From positions 62,001 through 126,000 of the forward strand of contig CAMPDV010000947.1 in NCBI GenBank assembly GCA_946699065.1: a DNA stretch of 64,000 nt, read 5' to 3'. Of this stretch, positions 42,901-57,900 are shown piece after piece (position 1 is the first letter of the stretch; every line of letters begins with the position of its first letter). Position numbers and translations under genes: made by a program. The notes beneath the pieces were generated by a model. It saw only the letters and a program-made list of their open reading frames with translations. It searched no databases and had not been told where the DNA came from. This DNA comes from Loxodes magnus (taxonomy: Eukaryota > Ciliophora > Karyorelictea > Loxodida > Loxodidae).

Positions 42901-45900
42901 ACTTCCCGATACGATGAACTCTGAATCACTGGATATGGCAACAGCATATACATAATCTATATGGCCACTCATGGTCTTACAGGTACCTGTCTTGACGTCC
43001 CATAGTCTCACCGTATAATCATAACTTTCCGATACGATGAACTTTGAATCACTGGATATAGCCACGGCATATACTTAACTAGTGTGACCACTCATGGTCT
43101 TACAGGTACCTGTCTTGACGTCCCATAGTCTCACCGTATAATCATAACTTCCCGATACGATGAACTCTGAATCACTGGATATAGCCACAGCATATACAGA
43201 ATCTGTGTGACCACTCATGGTCTTACAGGTACCTGTCTTGACGTCCCATAGTCTCACCGTATAATCATAACTTTCCGATACGATGAACTCTGAATCACTG
43301 GATATAGCCACAGATCATACACAACTAGTGTGACCACTCATGGTCTTACAGGTACCTGTCTTGACGTCCCATAGTCTCACCGTCTTATCTGCACTTCCCG
43401 ATACGATGAACTCTGAATCACTGGATATAGCCACAGATTATACATTACTAGTGTGACCACTCATGGTCTTACAGGTACCTGTCTTGACGTCCCATAGTCT
43501 CACCGTATAATCATAACTTCCCGATACGATGAACTCTGAATCACTGGATATGGCAACAGCATATACATAATCTATATGGCCACTCATGGTCTTACAGGTA
43601 CCTGTCTTGACGTCCCATAGTCTCACCGTATAATCATAACTTTCCGATACGATGAACTTTGAATCACTGGATATAGCCACGGCATATACTTAACTAGTGT
43701 GACCACTCATGGTCTTACAGGTACCTGTCTTGACGTCCCATAGTCTCACCGTATAATCATAACTTTCCGATACGATGAACTCTGAATCACTGGATATAGC
43801 CACAGATCATACACAACTAGTGTGACCACTCATGGTCTTACAGGTACCTGTCTTGACGTCCCATAGTCTCACCGTATAATCATAACTTCCCGATACGATG
43901 AACTCTGAATCACTGGATATAGCCACATATCATACATGACTAGTGTGACCACTCATGGTCTTACAGGTACCTGTCTTGACGTCCCATAGTCTCACCGTAT
44001 AATCATAACTTCCCGATACGATGAACTCTGAATCACTGGATATAGCCACATATCATACATGACTAGTGTGACCACTCATGGTCTTACAGGTACCTGTCTT
44101 GACGTCCCATAGTCTCACCGTATAATCATAACTTCCCGATACGATGAACTCTGAATCACTGGATATAGCCACAGATCATACATGACTAGTGTGACCACTC
44201 ATGGTCTTACAGGTACCTGTCTTGACGTCCCATAGTCTCACCGTATAATCATAACTTTCCGATACGATGAACTCTGAATCACTGGATATAGCCACAGATC
44301 ATACATGACTAGTGTGACCACTCATGGTCTTACAGGTACCTGTCTTGACGTCCCATAGTCTCACCGTATAATCATAACTTTCCGATACGATGAACTCTGA
44401 ATCACTGGATATAGCCACATATCATACATGACTAGTGTGACCACTCATGGTCTTACAGGTACCTGTCTTGACGTCCCATAGTCTCACCGTATAATCATAA
44501 CTTTCCGATACGATGAACTCTGAATCACTGGATATAGCCACAGATGATACTCAACTAGTGTGACCACTCATGGTCTTACAGGTACCTGTCTTGACGTCCC
44601 ATAGTCTCACCGTCTTATCTGCACTTCCCGATACGATGAACTCTGAATCACTGGATATAGCCACAGATTATACATTACTAGTGTGACCACTCATGGTCTT
44701 ACAGGTACCTGTCTTGACGTCCCATAGTCTCACCGTATAATCATAACTTCCCGATACGATGAACTCTGAATCACTGGATATGGCAACAGCATATACATAA
44801 TCTATATGGCCACTCATGGTCTTACAGGTACCTGTCTTGACGTCCCATAGTCTCACCGTATAATCATAACTTTCCGATACGATGAACTCTGAATCACTGG
44901 ATATAGCCACATATCATACATGACTAGTGTGACCACTCATGGTCTTACAGGTACCTGTCTTGACGTCCCATAGTCTCACCGTATAATCATAACTTCCCGA
45001 TACGATGAACTCTGAATCACTGGATATAGCCACATATCATACATGACTAGTGTGACCACTCATGGTCTTACAGGTACCTGTCTTGACGTCCCATAGTCTC
45101 ACCGTATAATCTGCACTTCCCGATACGATGAACTCTGAATCACTGGATATAGCCACAGATGATACTCAACTAGTGTGACCACTCATGGTCTTACAGGTAC
45201 CTGTCTTGACGTCCCATAGTCTCACCGTATAATCATAACTTCCCGATACGATGAACTCTGAATCACTGGATATTGCCACAGCAGATACCTAATTTGTGTG
45301 ACCACTCATGGTCTTACAGGTACCTGTCTTGACGTCCCATAGTCTCACCGTCTTATCTGCACTTCCCGATACGATGAACTCTGAATCACTGGATATAGCC
45401 ACAGCAGATACACAACTAGTGTGACCACTCATGGTCTTACAGGTACCTGTCTTGACGTCCCATAGTCTCACCGTATAATCTGCACTTCCCGATACGATGA
45501 ACTCTGAATCACTGGATATAGCCACAGATGATACTCAACTAGTGTGACCACTCATGGTCTTACAGGTACCTGTCTTGACGTCCCATAGTCTCACCGTCTT
45601 ATCTGCACTTCCCGATACGATGAACTCTGAATCACTGGATATAGCCACGGCATATACATTACTAGTGTGACCACTCATGGTCTTACAGGTACCTGTCTTG
45701 ACGTCCCATAGTCTCACCGTATAATCATAACTTCCCGATACGATGAACTCTGAATCACTGGATATAGCCACAGCATATACAGAATCTGTGTGACCACTCA
45801 TGGTCTTACAGGTACCTGTCTTGACGTCCCATAGTCTCACCGTATAATCATAACTTCCCGATACGATGAACTCTGAATCACTGGATATAGCCACAGATCA

Positions 45901-48900
45901 TACAGAACTAGTGTGACCACTCATGGTCTTACAGGTACCTGTCTTGACGTCCCATAGTCTCACCGTCTCATCATCACTTCCAGATACGATGAACTCTGAA
46001 TCACTGGATATAGCCACAGCAGATACCTAATTTGTGTGACCACTCATGGTCTTACAGGTACCTGTCTTGACGTCCCATAGTCTCACCGTATAATCATAAC
46101 TTCCCGATACGATGAACTCTGAATCACTGGATATAGCCACAGATTATACATTACTAGTGTGACCACTCATGGTCTTACAGGTACCTGTCTTGACGTCCCA
46201 TAGTCTCACCGTCTTATATGCACTTCCCGATACGATGAACTCTGAATCACTGGATATAGCCACAGCAGATACACAACTAGTGTGACCACTCATGGTCTTA
46301 CAGGTACCTGTCTTGAAGTCCCATAGTCTCACCGTATAATCATAACTTTCCGATACGATGAACTCTGAATCACTGGATATAGCCACATATCATACATGAC
46401 TAGTGTGACCACTCATGGTCTTACAGGTACCTGTCTTGACGTCCCATAGTCTCACCGTATAATCATAACTTTCCGATACGATGAACTCTGAATCACTGGA
46501 TATAGCCACAGATGATACTCAACTAGTGTGACCACTCATGGTCTTACAGGTACCTGTCTTGACGTCCCATAGTCTCACCGTATAATCTGCACTTCCCGAT
46601 ACGATGAACTCTGAATCACTGGATATAGCCACAGATGATACTCAACTAGTGTGACCACTCATGGTCTTACAGGTACCTGTCTTGACGTCCCATAGTCTCA
46701 CCGTCTTATCTGCACTTCCCGATACGATGAACTCTGAATCACTGGATATAGCCACGGCATATACATTACTAGTGTGACCACTCATGGTCTTACAGGTACC
46801 TGTCTTGACGTCCCATAGTCTCACCGTATAATCATAACTTCCCGATACGATGAACTCTGAATCACTGGATATAGCCACAGATCATACATGACTAGTGTGA
46901 CCACTCATGGTCTTACAGCTACCTGTCTTGACGTCCCATAGTCTCACCGTATAATCATAACTTTCCGATACGATGAACTCTGAATCACTGGATATAGCCA
47001 CATATCATACATGACTAGTGTGACCACTCATGGTCTTACAGGTACCTGTCTTGACGTCCCATAGTCTCACCGTATAATCATAACTTTCCGATACGATGAA
47101 CTCTGAATCACTGGATATAGCCACAGATGATACTCAACTAGTGTGACCACTCATGGTCTTACAGGTACCTGTCTTGACGTCCCATAGTCTCACCGTCTTA
47201 TCTGCACTTCCCGATACGATGAACTCTGAATCACTGGATATAGCCACAGATTATACATTACTAGTGTGACCACTCATGGTCTTACAGGTACCTGTCTTGA
47301 CGTCCCATAGTCTCACCGTCTTATCTGCACTTCCCGATACGATGAACTCTGAATCACTGGATATAGCCACAGATTATACATTACTAGTGTGACCACTCAT
47401 GGTCTTACAGGTACCTGTCTTGACGTCCCATAGTCTCACCGTATAATCATAACTTCCCGATACGATGAACTCTGAATCACTGGATATAGCCACAGATCAT
47501 ACACAACTAGTGTGACCACTCATGGTCTTACAGGTACCTGTCTTGACGTCCCATAGTCTCACCGTATAATCATAACTTCCCGATACGATGAACTCTGAAT
47601 CACTGGATATAGCCACATATCATACATGACTAGTGTGACCACTCATGGTCTTACAGGTACCTGTCTTGACGTCCCATAGTCTCACCGTATAATCTGCACT
47701 TCCCGATACGATGAACTCTGAATCACTGGATATAGCCACATATCATACATGACTAGTGTGACCACTCATGGTCTTACAGGTACCTGTCTTGACGTCCCAT
47801 AGTCTCACCGTATAATCATAACTTTCCGATACGATGAACTCTGAATCACTGGATATAGCCACAGATGATACTCAACTAGTGTGACCACTCATGGTCTTAC
47901 AGGTACCTGTCTTGACGTCCCATAGTCTCACCGTATAATCTGCACTTCCCGATACGATGAACTCTGAATCACTGGATATAGCCACAGATGATACTCAACT
48001 AGTGTGACCACTCATGGTCTTACAGGTACCTGTCTTGACGTCCCATAGTCTCACCGTATAATCATAACTTCCCGATACGATGAACTCTGAATCACTGGAT
48101 ATTGCCACAGCAGATACCTAATTTGTGTGACCACTCATGGTCTTACAGGTACCTGTCTTGACGTCCCATAGTCTCACCGTATAATCTGCACTTCCCGATA
48201 CGATGAACTCTGAATCACTGGATATAGCCACATATCATACATGACTAGTGTGACCACTCATGGTCTTACAGGTACCTGTCTTGACGTCCCATAGTCTCAC
48301 CGTATAATCTGCACTTCCCGATACGATGAACTCTGAATCACTGGATATAGCCACAGATGATACTCAACTAGTGTGACCACTCATGGTCTTACAGGTACCT
48401 GTCTTGACGTCCCATAGTCTCACCGTCTTATCTGCACTTCCCGATACGATGAACTCTGAATCACTGGATATAGCCACGGCATATACATTACTAGTGTGAC
48501 CACTCATGGTCTTACAGGTACCTGTCTTGACGTCCCATAGTCTCACCGTATAATCATAACTTCCCGATACGATGAACTCTGAATCACTGGATATAGCCAC
48601 AGCATATACAGAATCTGTGTGACCACTCATGGTCTTACAGGTACCTGTCTTGACGTCCCATAGTCTCACCGTCTAATCTGCACTTCCCGATACGATGAAC
48701 TCTGAATCACTGGATATAGCCACAGATGATACTCAACTAGTGTGACCACTCATGGTCTTACAGGTACCTGTCTTGACGTCCCATAGTCTCACCGTATAAT
48801 CATAACTTCCCGATACGATGAACTCTGAATCACTGGATATTGCCACAGCAGATACCTAATTTGTGTGACCACTCATGGTCTTACAGGTACCTGTCTTGAC

Positions 48901-51900
48901 GTCCCATAGTCTCACCGTATAATCTGCACTTCCCGATACGATGAACTCTGAATCACTGGATATAGCCACATATCATACATGACTAGTGTGACCACTCATG
49001 GTCTTACAGGTACCTGTCTTGACGTCCCATAGTCTCACCGTATAATCTGCACTTCCCGATACGATGAACTCTGAATCACTGGATATAGCCACAGCATATA
49101 CAACACTAGTGTGACCACTCATGGTCTTACAGGTACCTGTCTTGACGTCCCATAGTCTCACCGTATAATCATAACTTCCCGATACGATGAACTCTGAATC
49201 ACTGGATATAGCCACATATCATACAGAACTAGTGTGACCACTCATGGTCTTACAGGTACCTGTCTTGACGTCCCATAGTCTCACCGTATAATCATAACTT
49301 CCCGATACGATGAACTCTGAATCACTGGATATAGCCACAGATCATACACAACTAGTGTGACCACTCATGGTCTTACAGGTACCTGTCTTGACGTCCCATA
49401 GTCTCACCGTCTAATCTCCACTTCCCGATACGATGAACTCTGAATCACTGGATATAGCCACAGATCATACATAACCTGTGTGACCACTCATGGTCTTACA
49501 GGTACCTGTCTTGACGTCCCATAGTCTCACCGTCTCATCATCACTTCCAGATACGATGAACTCTGAATCACTGGATATAGCCACAGCAGATACCTAATTT
49601 GTGTGACCACTCATGGTCTTACAGGTACCTGTCTTGACGTCCCATAGTCTCACCGTATAATCATAACTTCCCGATACGATGAACTCTGAATCACTGGATA
49701 TAGCCACAGATTATACATTACTAGTGTGACCACTCATGGTCTTACAGGTACCTGTCTTGACGTCCCATAGTCTCACCGTCTTATATGCACTTCCCGATAC
49801 GATGAACTCTGAATCACTGGATATAGCCACAGCAGATACACAACTAGTGTGACCACTCATGGTCTTACAGGTACCTGTCTTGAAGTCCCATAGTCTCACC
49901 GTATAATCATAACTTTCCGATACGATGAACTCTGAATCACTGGATATAGCCACATATCATACATGACTAGTGTGACCACTCATGGTCTTACAGGTACCTG
50001 TCTTGACGTCCCATAGTCTCACCGTATAATCATAACTTTCCGATACGATGAACTCTGAATCACTGGATATAGCCACAGATGATACTCAACTAGTGTGACC
50101 ACTCATGGTCTTACAGGTACCTGTCTTGACGTCCCATAGTCTCACCGTATAATCTGCACTTCCCGATACGATGAACTCTGAATCACTGGATATAGCCACA
50201 GATGATACTCAACTAGTGTGACCACTCATGGTCTTACAGGTACCTGTCTTGACGTCCCATAGTCTCACCGTCTTATCTGCACTTCCCGATACGATGAACT
50301 CTGAATCACTGGATATAGCCACGGCATATACATTACTAGTGTGACCACTCATGGTCTTACAGGTACCTGTCTTGACGTCCCATAGTCTCACCGTATAATC
50401 ATAACTTCCCGATACGATGAACTCTGAATCACTGGATATAGCCACAGATGATACTCAACTAGTGTGACCACTCATGGTCTTACAGCTACCTGTCTTGACG
50501 TCCCATAGTCTCACCGTATAATCATAACTTTCCGATACGATGAACTCTGAATCACTGGATATAGCCACATATCATACATGACTAGTGTGACCACTCATGG
50601 TCTTACAGGTACCTGTCTTGACGTCCCATAGTCTCACCGTCTTATCTGCACTTCCCGATACGATGAACTCTGAATCACTGGATATAGCCACGGCATATAC
50701 ATTACTAGTGTGACCACTCATGGTCTTACAGGTACCTGTCTTGACGTCCCATAGTCTCACCGTATAATCATAACTTCCCGATACGATGAACTCTGAATCA
50801 CTGGATATAGCCACAGATGATACTCAACTAGTGTGACCACTCATGGTCTTACAGGTACCTGTCTTGACGTCCCATAGTCTCACCGTATAATCTGCACTTC
50901 CCGATACGATGAACTCTGAATCACTGGATATAGCCACAGATGATACTCAACTAGTGTGACCACTCATGGTCTTACAGGTACCTGTCTTGACGTCCCATAG
51001 TCTCACCGTCTTATCTGCACTTCCCGATACGATGAACTCTGAATCACTGGATATAGCCACGGCATATACATTACTAGTGTGACCACTCATGGTCTTACAG
51101 GTACCTGTCTTGAAGTCCCATAGTCTCACCGTATAATCATAACTTTCCGATACGATGAACTCTGAATCACTGGATATAGCCACATATCATACATGACTAG
51201 TGTGACCACTCATGGTCTTACAGGTACCTGTCTTGACGTCCCATAGTCTCACCGTATAATCATAACTTTCCGATACGATGAACTCTGAATCACTGGATAT
51301 AGCCACAGATGATACTCAACTAGTGTGACCACTCATGGTCTTACAGGTACCTGTCTTGACGTCCCATAGTCTCACCGTATAATCTGCACTTCCCGATACG
51401 ATGAACTCTGAATCACTGGATATAGCCACAGATGATACTCAACTAGTGTGACCACTCATGGTCTTACAGGTACCTGTCTTGACGTCCCATAGTCTCACCG
51501 TCTTATCTGCACTTCCCGATACGATGAACTCTGAATCACTGGATATAGCCACGGCATATACATTACTAGTGTGACCACTCATGGTCTTACAGGTACCTGT
51601 CTTGACGTCCCATAGTCTCACCGTATAATCATAACTTCCCGATACGATGAACTCTGAATCACTGGATATAGCCACAGATCATACATGACTAGTGTGACCA
51701 CTCATGGTCTTACAGCTACCTGTCTTGACGTCCCATAGTCTCACCGTATAATCATAACTTTCCGATACGATGAACTCTGAATCACTGGATATAGCCACAT
51801 ATCATACATGACTAGTGTGACCACTCATGGTCTTACAGGTACCTGTCTTGACGTCCCATAGTCTCACCGTATAATCATAACTTTCCGATACGATGAACTC

Positions 51901-54900
51901 TGAATCACTGGATATAGCCACAGATGATACTCAACTAGTGTGACCACTCATGGTCTTACAGGTACCTGTCTTGACGTCCCATAGTCTCACCGTCTTATCT
52001 GCACTTCCCGATACGATGAACTCTGAATCACTGGATATAGCCACAGATTATACATTACTAGTGTGACCACTCATGGTCTTACAGGTACCTGTCTTGACGT
52101 CCCATAGTCTCACCGTCTTATCTGCACTTCCCGATACGATGAACTCTGAATCACTGGATATAGCCACAGATTATACATTACTAGTGTGACCACTCATGGT
52201 CTTACAGGTACCTGTCTTGACGTCCCATAGTCTCACCGTATAATCATAACTTCCCGATACGATGAACTCTGAATCACTGGATATAGCCACAGATCATACA
52301 CAACTAGTGTGACCACTCATGGTCTTACAGGTACCTGTCTTGACGTCCCATAGTCTCACCGTATAATCATAACTTCCCGATACGATGAACTCTGAATCAC
52401 TGGATATAGCCACATATCATACATGACTAGTGTGACCACTCATGGTCTTACAGGTACCTGTCTTGACGTCCCATAGTCTCACCGTATAATCTGCACTTCC
52501 CGATACGATGAACTCTGAATCACTGGATATAGCCACATATCATACATGACTAGTGTGACCACTCATGGTCTTACAGGTACCTGTCTTGACGTCCCATAGT
52601 CTCACCGTATAATCATAACTTTCCGATACGATGAACTCTGAATCACTGGATATAGCCACAGATGATACTCAACTAGTGTGACCACTCATGGTCTTACAGG
52701 TACCTGTCTTGACGTCCCATAGTCTCACCGTATAATCTGCACTTCCCGATACGATGAACTCTGAATCACTGGATATAGCCACAGATGATACTCAACTAGT
52801 GTGACCACTCATGGTCTTACAGGTACCTGTCTTGACGTCCCATAGTCTCACCGTATAATCATAACTTCCCGATACGATGAACTCTGAATCACTGGATATT
52901 GCCACAGCAGATACCTAATTTGTGTGACCACTCATGGTCTTACAGGTACCTGTCTTGACGTCCCATAGTCTCACCGTATAATCTGCACTTCCCGATACGA
53001 TGAACTCTGAATCACTGGATATAGCCACATATCATACATGACTAGTGTGACCACTCATGGTCTTACAGGTACCTGTCTTGACGTCCCATAGTCTCACCGT
53101 ATAATCTGCACTTCCCGATACGATGAACTCTGAATCACTGGATATAGCCACAGATGATACTCAACTAGTGTGACCACTCATGGTCTTACAGGTACCTGTC
53201 TTGACGTCCCATAGTCTCACCGTCTTATCTGCACTTCCCGATACGATGAACTCTGAATCACTGGATATAGCCACGGCATATACATTACTAGTGTGACCAC
53301 TCATGGTCTTACAGGTACCTGTCTTGACGTCCCATAGTCTCACCGTATAATCATAACTTCCCGATACGATGAACTCTGAATCACTGGATATAGCCACAGC
53401 ATATACAGAATCTGTGTGACCACTCATGGTCTTACAGGTACCTGTCTTGACGTCCCATAGTCTCACCGTCTAATCTGCACTTCCCGATACGATGAACTCT
53501 GAATCACTGGATATAGCCACAGATGATACTCAACTAGTGTGACCACTCATGGTCTTACAGGTACCTGTCTTGACGTCCCATAGTCTCACCGTATAATCAT
53601 AACTTCCCGATACGATGAACTCTGAATCACTGGATATTGCCACAGCAGATACCTAATTTGTGTGACCACTCATGGTCTTACAGGTACCTGTCTTGACGTC
53701 CCATAGTCTCACCGTATAATCTGCACTTCCCGATACGATGAACTCTGAATCACTGGATATAGCCACATATCATACATGACTAGTGTGACCACTCATGGTC
53801 TTACAGGTACCTGTCTTGACGTCCCATAGTCTCACCGTATAATCTGCACTTCCCGATACGATGAACTCTGAATCACTGGATATAGCCACAGCATATACAA
53901 CACTAGTGTGACCACTCATGGTCTTACAGGTACCTGTCTTGACGTCCCATAGTCTCACCGTATAATCATAACTTCCCGATACGATGAACTCTGAATCACT
54001 GGATATAGCCACATATCATACAGAACTAGTGTGACCACTCATGGTCTTACAGGTACCTGTCTTGACGTCCCATAGTCTCACCGTATAATCATAACTTCCC
54101 GATACGATGAACTCTGAATCACTGGATATAGCCACAGATCATACACAACTAGTGTGACCACTCATGGTCTTACAGGTACCTGTCTTGACGTCCCATAGTC
54201 TCACCGTCTAATCTCCACTTCCCGATACGATGAACTCTGAATCACTGGATATAGCCACAGATCATACATAACCTGTGTGACCACTCATGGTCTTACAGGT
54301 ACCTGTCTTGACGTCCCATAGTCTCACCGTCTCATCATCACTTCCAGATACGATGAACTCTGAATCACTGGATATAGCCACAGCAGATACCTAATTTGTG
54401 TGACCACTCATGGTCTTACAGGTACCTGTCTTGACGTCCCATAGTCTCACCGTATAATCATAACTTCCCGATACGATGAACTCTGAATCACTGGATATAG
54501 CCACAGATTATACATTACTAGTGTGACCACTCATGGTCTTACAGGTACCTGTCTTGACGTCCCATAGTCTCACCGTCTTATATGCACTTCCCGATACGAT
54601 GAACTCTGAATCACTGGATATAGCCACAGCAGATACACAACTAGTGTGACCACTCATGGTCTTACAGGTACCTGTCTTGAAGTCCCATAGTCTCACCGTA
54701 TAATCATAACTTTCCGATACGATGAACTCTGAATCACTGGATATAGCCACATATCATACATGACTAGTGTGACCACTCATGGTCTTACAGGTACCTGTCT
54801 TGACGTCCCATAGTCTCACCGTATAATCATAACTTTCCGATACGATGAACTCTGAATCACTGGATATAGCCACAGATGATACTCAACTAGTGTGACCACT

Positions 54901-57900
54901 CATGGTCTTACAGGTACCTGTCTTGACGTCCCATAGTCTCACCGTATAATCTGCACTTCCCGATACGATGAACTCTGAATCACTGGATATAGCCACAGAT
55001 GATACTCAACTAGTGTGACCACTCATGGTCTTACAGGTACCTGTCTTGACGTCCCATAGTCTCACCGTCTTATCTGCACTTCCCGATACGATGAACTCTG
55101 AATCACTGGATATAGCCACGGCATATACATTACTAGTGTGACCACTCATGGTCTTACAGGTACCTGTCTTGACGTCCCATAGTCTCACCGTATAATCATA
55201 ACTTCCCGATACGATGAACTCTGAATCACTGGATATAGCCACAGATGATACTCAACTAGTGTGACCACTCATGGTCTTACAGCTACCTGTCTTGACGTCC
55301 CATAGTCTCACCGTATAATCATAACTTTCCGATACGATGAACTCTGAATCACTGGATATAGCCACATATCATACATGACTAGTGTGACCACTCATGGTCT
55401 TACAGGTACCTGTCTTGACGTCCCATAGTCTCACCGTCTTATCTGCACTTCCCGATACGATGAACTCTGAATCACTGGATATAGCCACGGCATATACATT
55501 ACTAGTGTGACCACTCATGGTCTTACAGGTACCTGTCTTGACGTCCCATAGTCTCACCGTATAATCATAACTTCCCGATACGATGAACTCTGAATCACTG
55601 GATATAGCCACAGATCATACATGACTAGTGTGACCACTCATGGTCTTACAGCTACCTGTCTTGACGTCCCATAGTCTCACCGTATAATCATAACTTTCCG
55701 ATACGATGAACTCTGAATCACTGGATATAGCCACAGATGATACTCAACTAGTGTGACCACTCATGGTCTTACAGGTACCTGTCTTGACGTCCCATAGTCT
55801 CACCGTCTTATCTGCACTTCCCGATACGATGAACTCTGAATCACTGGATATAGCCACAGATTATACATTACTAGTGTGACCACTCATGGTCTTACAGGTA
55901 CCTGTCTTGACGTCCCATAGTCTCACCGTCTTATCTGCACTTCCCGATACGATGAACTCTGAATCACTGGATATAGCCACAGATTATACATTACTAGTGT
56001 GACCACTCATGGTCTTACAGGTACCTGTCTTGACGTCCCATAGTCTCACCGTATAATCATAACTTCCCGATACGATGAACTCTGAATCACTGGATATAGC
56101 CACAGATCATACACAACTAGTGTGACCACTCATGGTCTTACAGGTACCTGTCTTGACGTCCCATAGTCTCACCGTATAATCTCCACTTCCCGATACGATG
56201 AACTCTGAATCACTGGATATAGCCACAGCAGATACCTATTTTGTGTGACCACTCATGGCCTTACAGGTACCTGTCTTGACGTCCCATAGTCTCACCGTAT
56301 AATCATAACTTCCCGATACGATGAACTCTGAATCACTGGATATAGCCACAGCAGATACACAACTAGTGTGACCACTCATGGTCTTACAGGTACCTGTCTT
56401 GACGTCCCATAGTCTCACCGTATAATCATAACTTCCCGATACGATGAACTCTGAATCACTGGATATAGCCACAGATCATACACAACTAGTGTGACCACTC
56501 ATGGTCTTACAGGTACCTGTCTTGACGTCCCATAGTCTCACCGTATAATCATAACTTCCCGATACGATGAACTCTGAATCACTGGATATAGCCACAGCAG
56601 ATACCTAATTTGTGTGACCACTCATGGTCTTACAGGTACCTGTCTTGACGTCCCATAGTCTCACCGTCTAATCTGCACTTCCCGATACGATGAACTCTGA
56701 ATCACTGGATATAGCCACAGCATATACAACACTAGTGTGACCACTCATGGTCTTACAGGTACCTGTCTTGACGTCCCATAGTCTCACCGTATAATCATAA
56801 CTTTCCGATACGATGAACTCTGAATCACTGGATATAGCCACAGCATATACAACACTAGTGTGACCACTCATGGTCTTACAGGTACCTGTCTTGACGTCCC
56901 ATAGTCTCACCGTATAATCATAACTTCCCGATACGATGAACTCTGAATCACTGGATATAGCCACAGCAGATACACAACTAGTGTGACCACTCATGGTCTT
57001 ACAGGTACCTGTCTTGACGTCCCATAGTCTCACCGTATAATCATAACTTCCCGATACGATGAACTCTGAATCACTGGATATAGCCACGGCATATACATTA
57101 CTAGTGTGACCACTCATGGTCTTACAGGTACCTGTCTTGACGTCCCATAGTCTCACCGTATAATCATAACTTCCCGATACGATGAACTCTGAATCACTGG
57201 ATATAGCCACAGATCATACATGACTAGTGTGACCACTCATGGTCTTACAGCTACCTGTCTTGACGTCCCATAGTCTCACCGTATAATCATAACTTTCCGA
57301 TACGATGAACTCTGAATCACTGGATATAGCCACATATCATACATGACTAGTGTGACCACTCATGGTCTTACAGGTACCTGTCTTGACGTCCCATAGTCTC
57401 ACCGTATAATCATAACTTCCCGATACGATGAACTCTGAATCACTGGATATAGCCACAGCAGATACACAACTAGTGTGACCACTCATGGTCTTACAGGTAC
57501 CTGTCTTGACGTCCCATAGTCTCACCGTCTTATCTGCACTTCCCGATACGATGAACTCTGAATCACTGGATATAGCCACAGATTATACATTACTAGTGTG
57601 ACCACTCATGGTCTTACAGGTACCTGTCTTGACGTCCCATAGTCTCACCGTATAATCATAACTTCCCGATACGATGAACTCTGAATCACTGGATATAGCC
57701 ACAGATCATACAGAACTAGTGTGACCACTCATGGTCTTACAGGTACCTGTCTTGACGTCCCATAGTCTCACCGTATAATCTGCACTTCCCGATACGATGA
57801 ACTCTGAATCACTGGATATAGCCACAGATGATACTCAACTAGTGTGACCACTCATGGTCTTACAGGTACCTGTCTTGACGTCCCATAGTCTCACCATCTA

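Larger units (their letters stand above)
46300..55612 (-). repeat. Tandem segmental duplication, 39-unit period (4,797 bp)
   Basis: About 36-37 units at 46,300-50,815 recur in the same order at 51,097-55,612. Shared landmarks include the rare GSDDET unit (49532 and 54329), the S-A-Y-K unit (near 49790 and 54587), the GHTGY linker (near 49470 and 54267) and the GHTDS linker (near 48605 and 53402). The short stretch between the copies differs in a few units. Confidence 0.88.
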
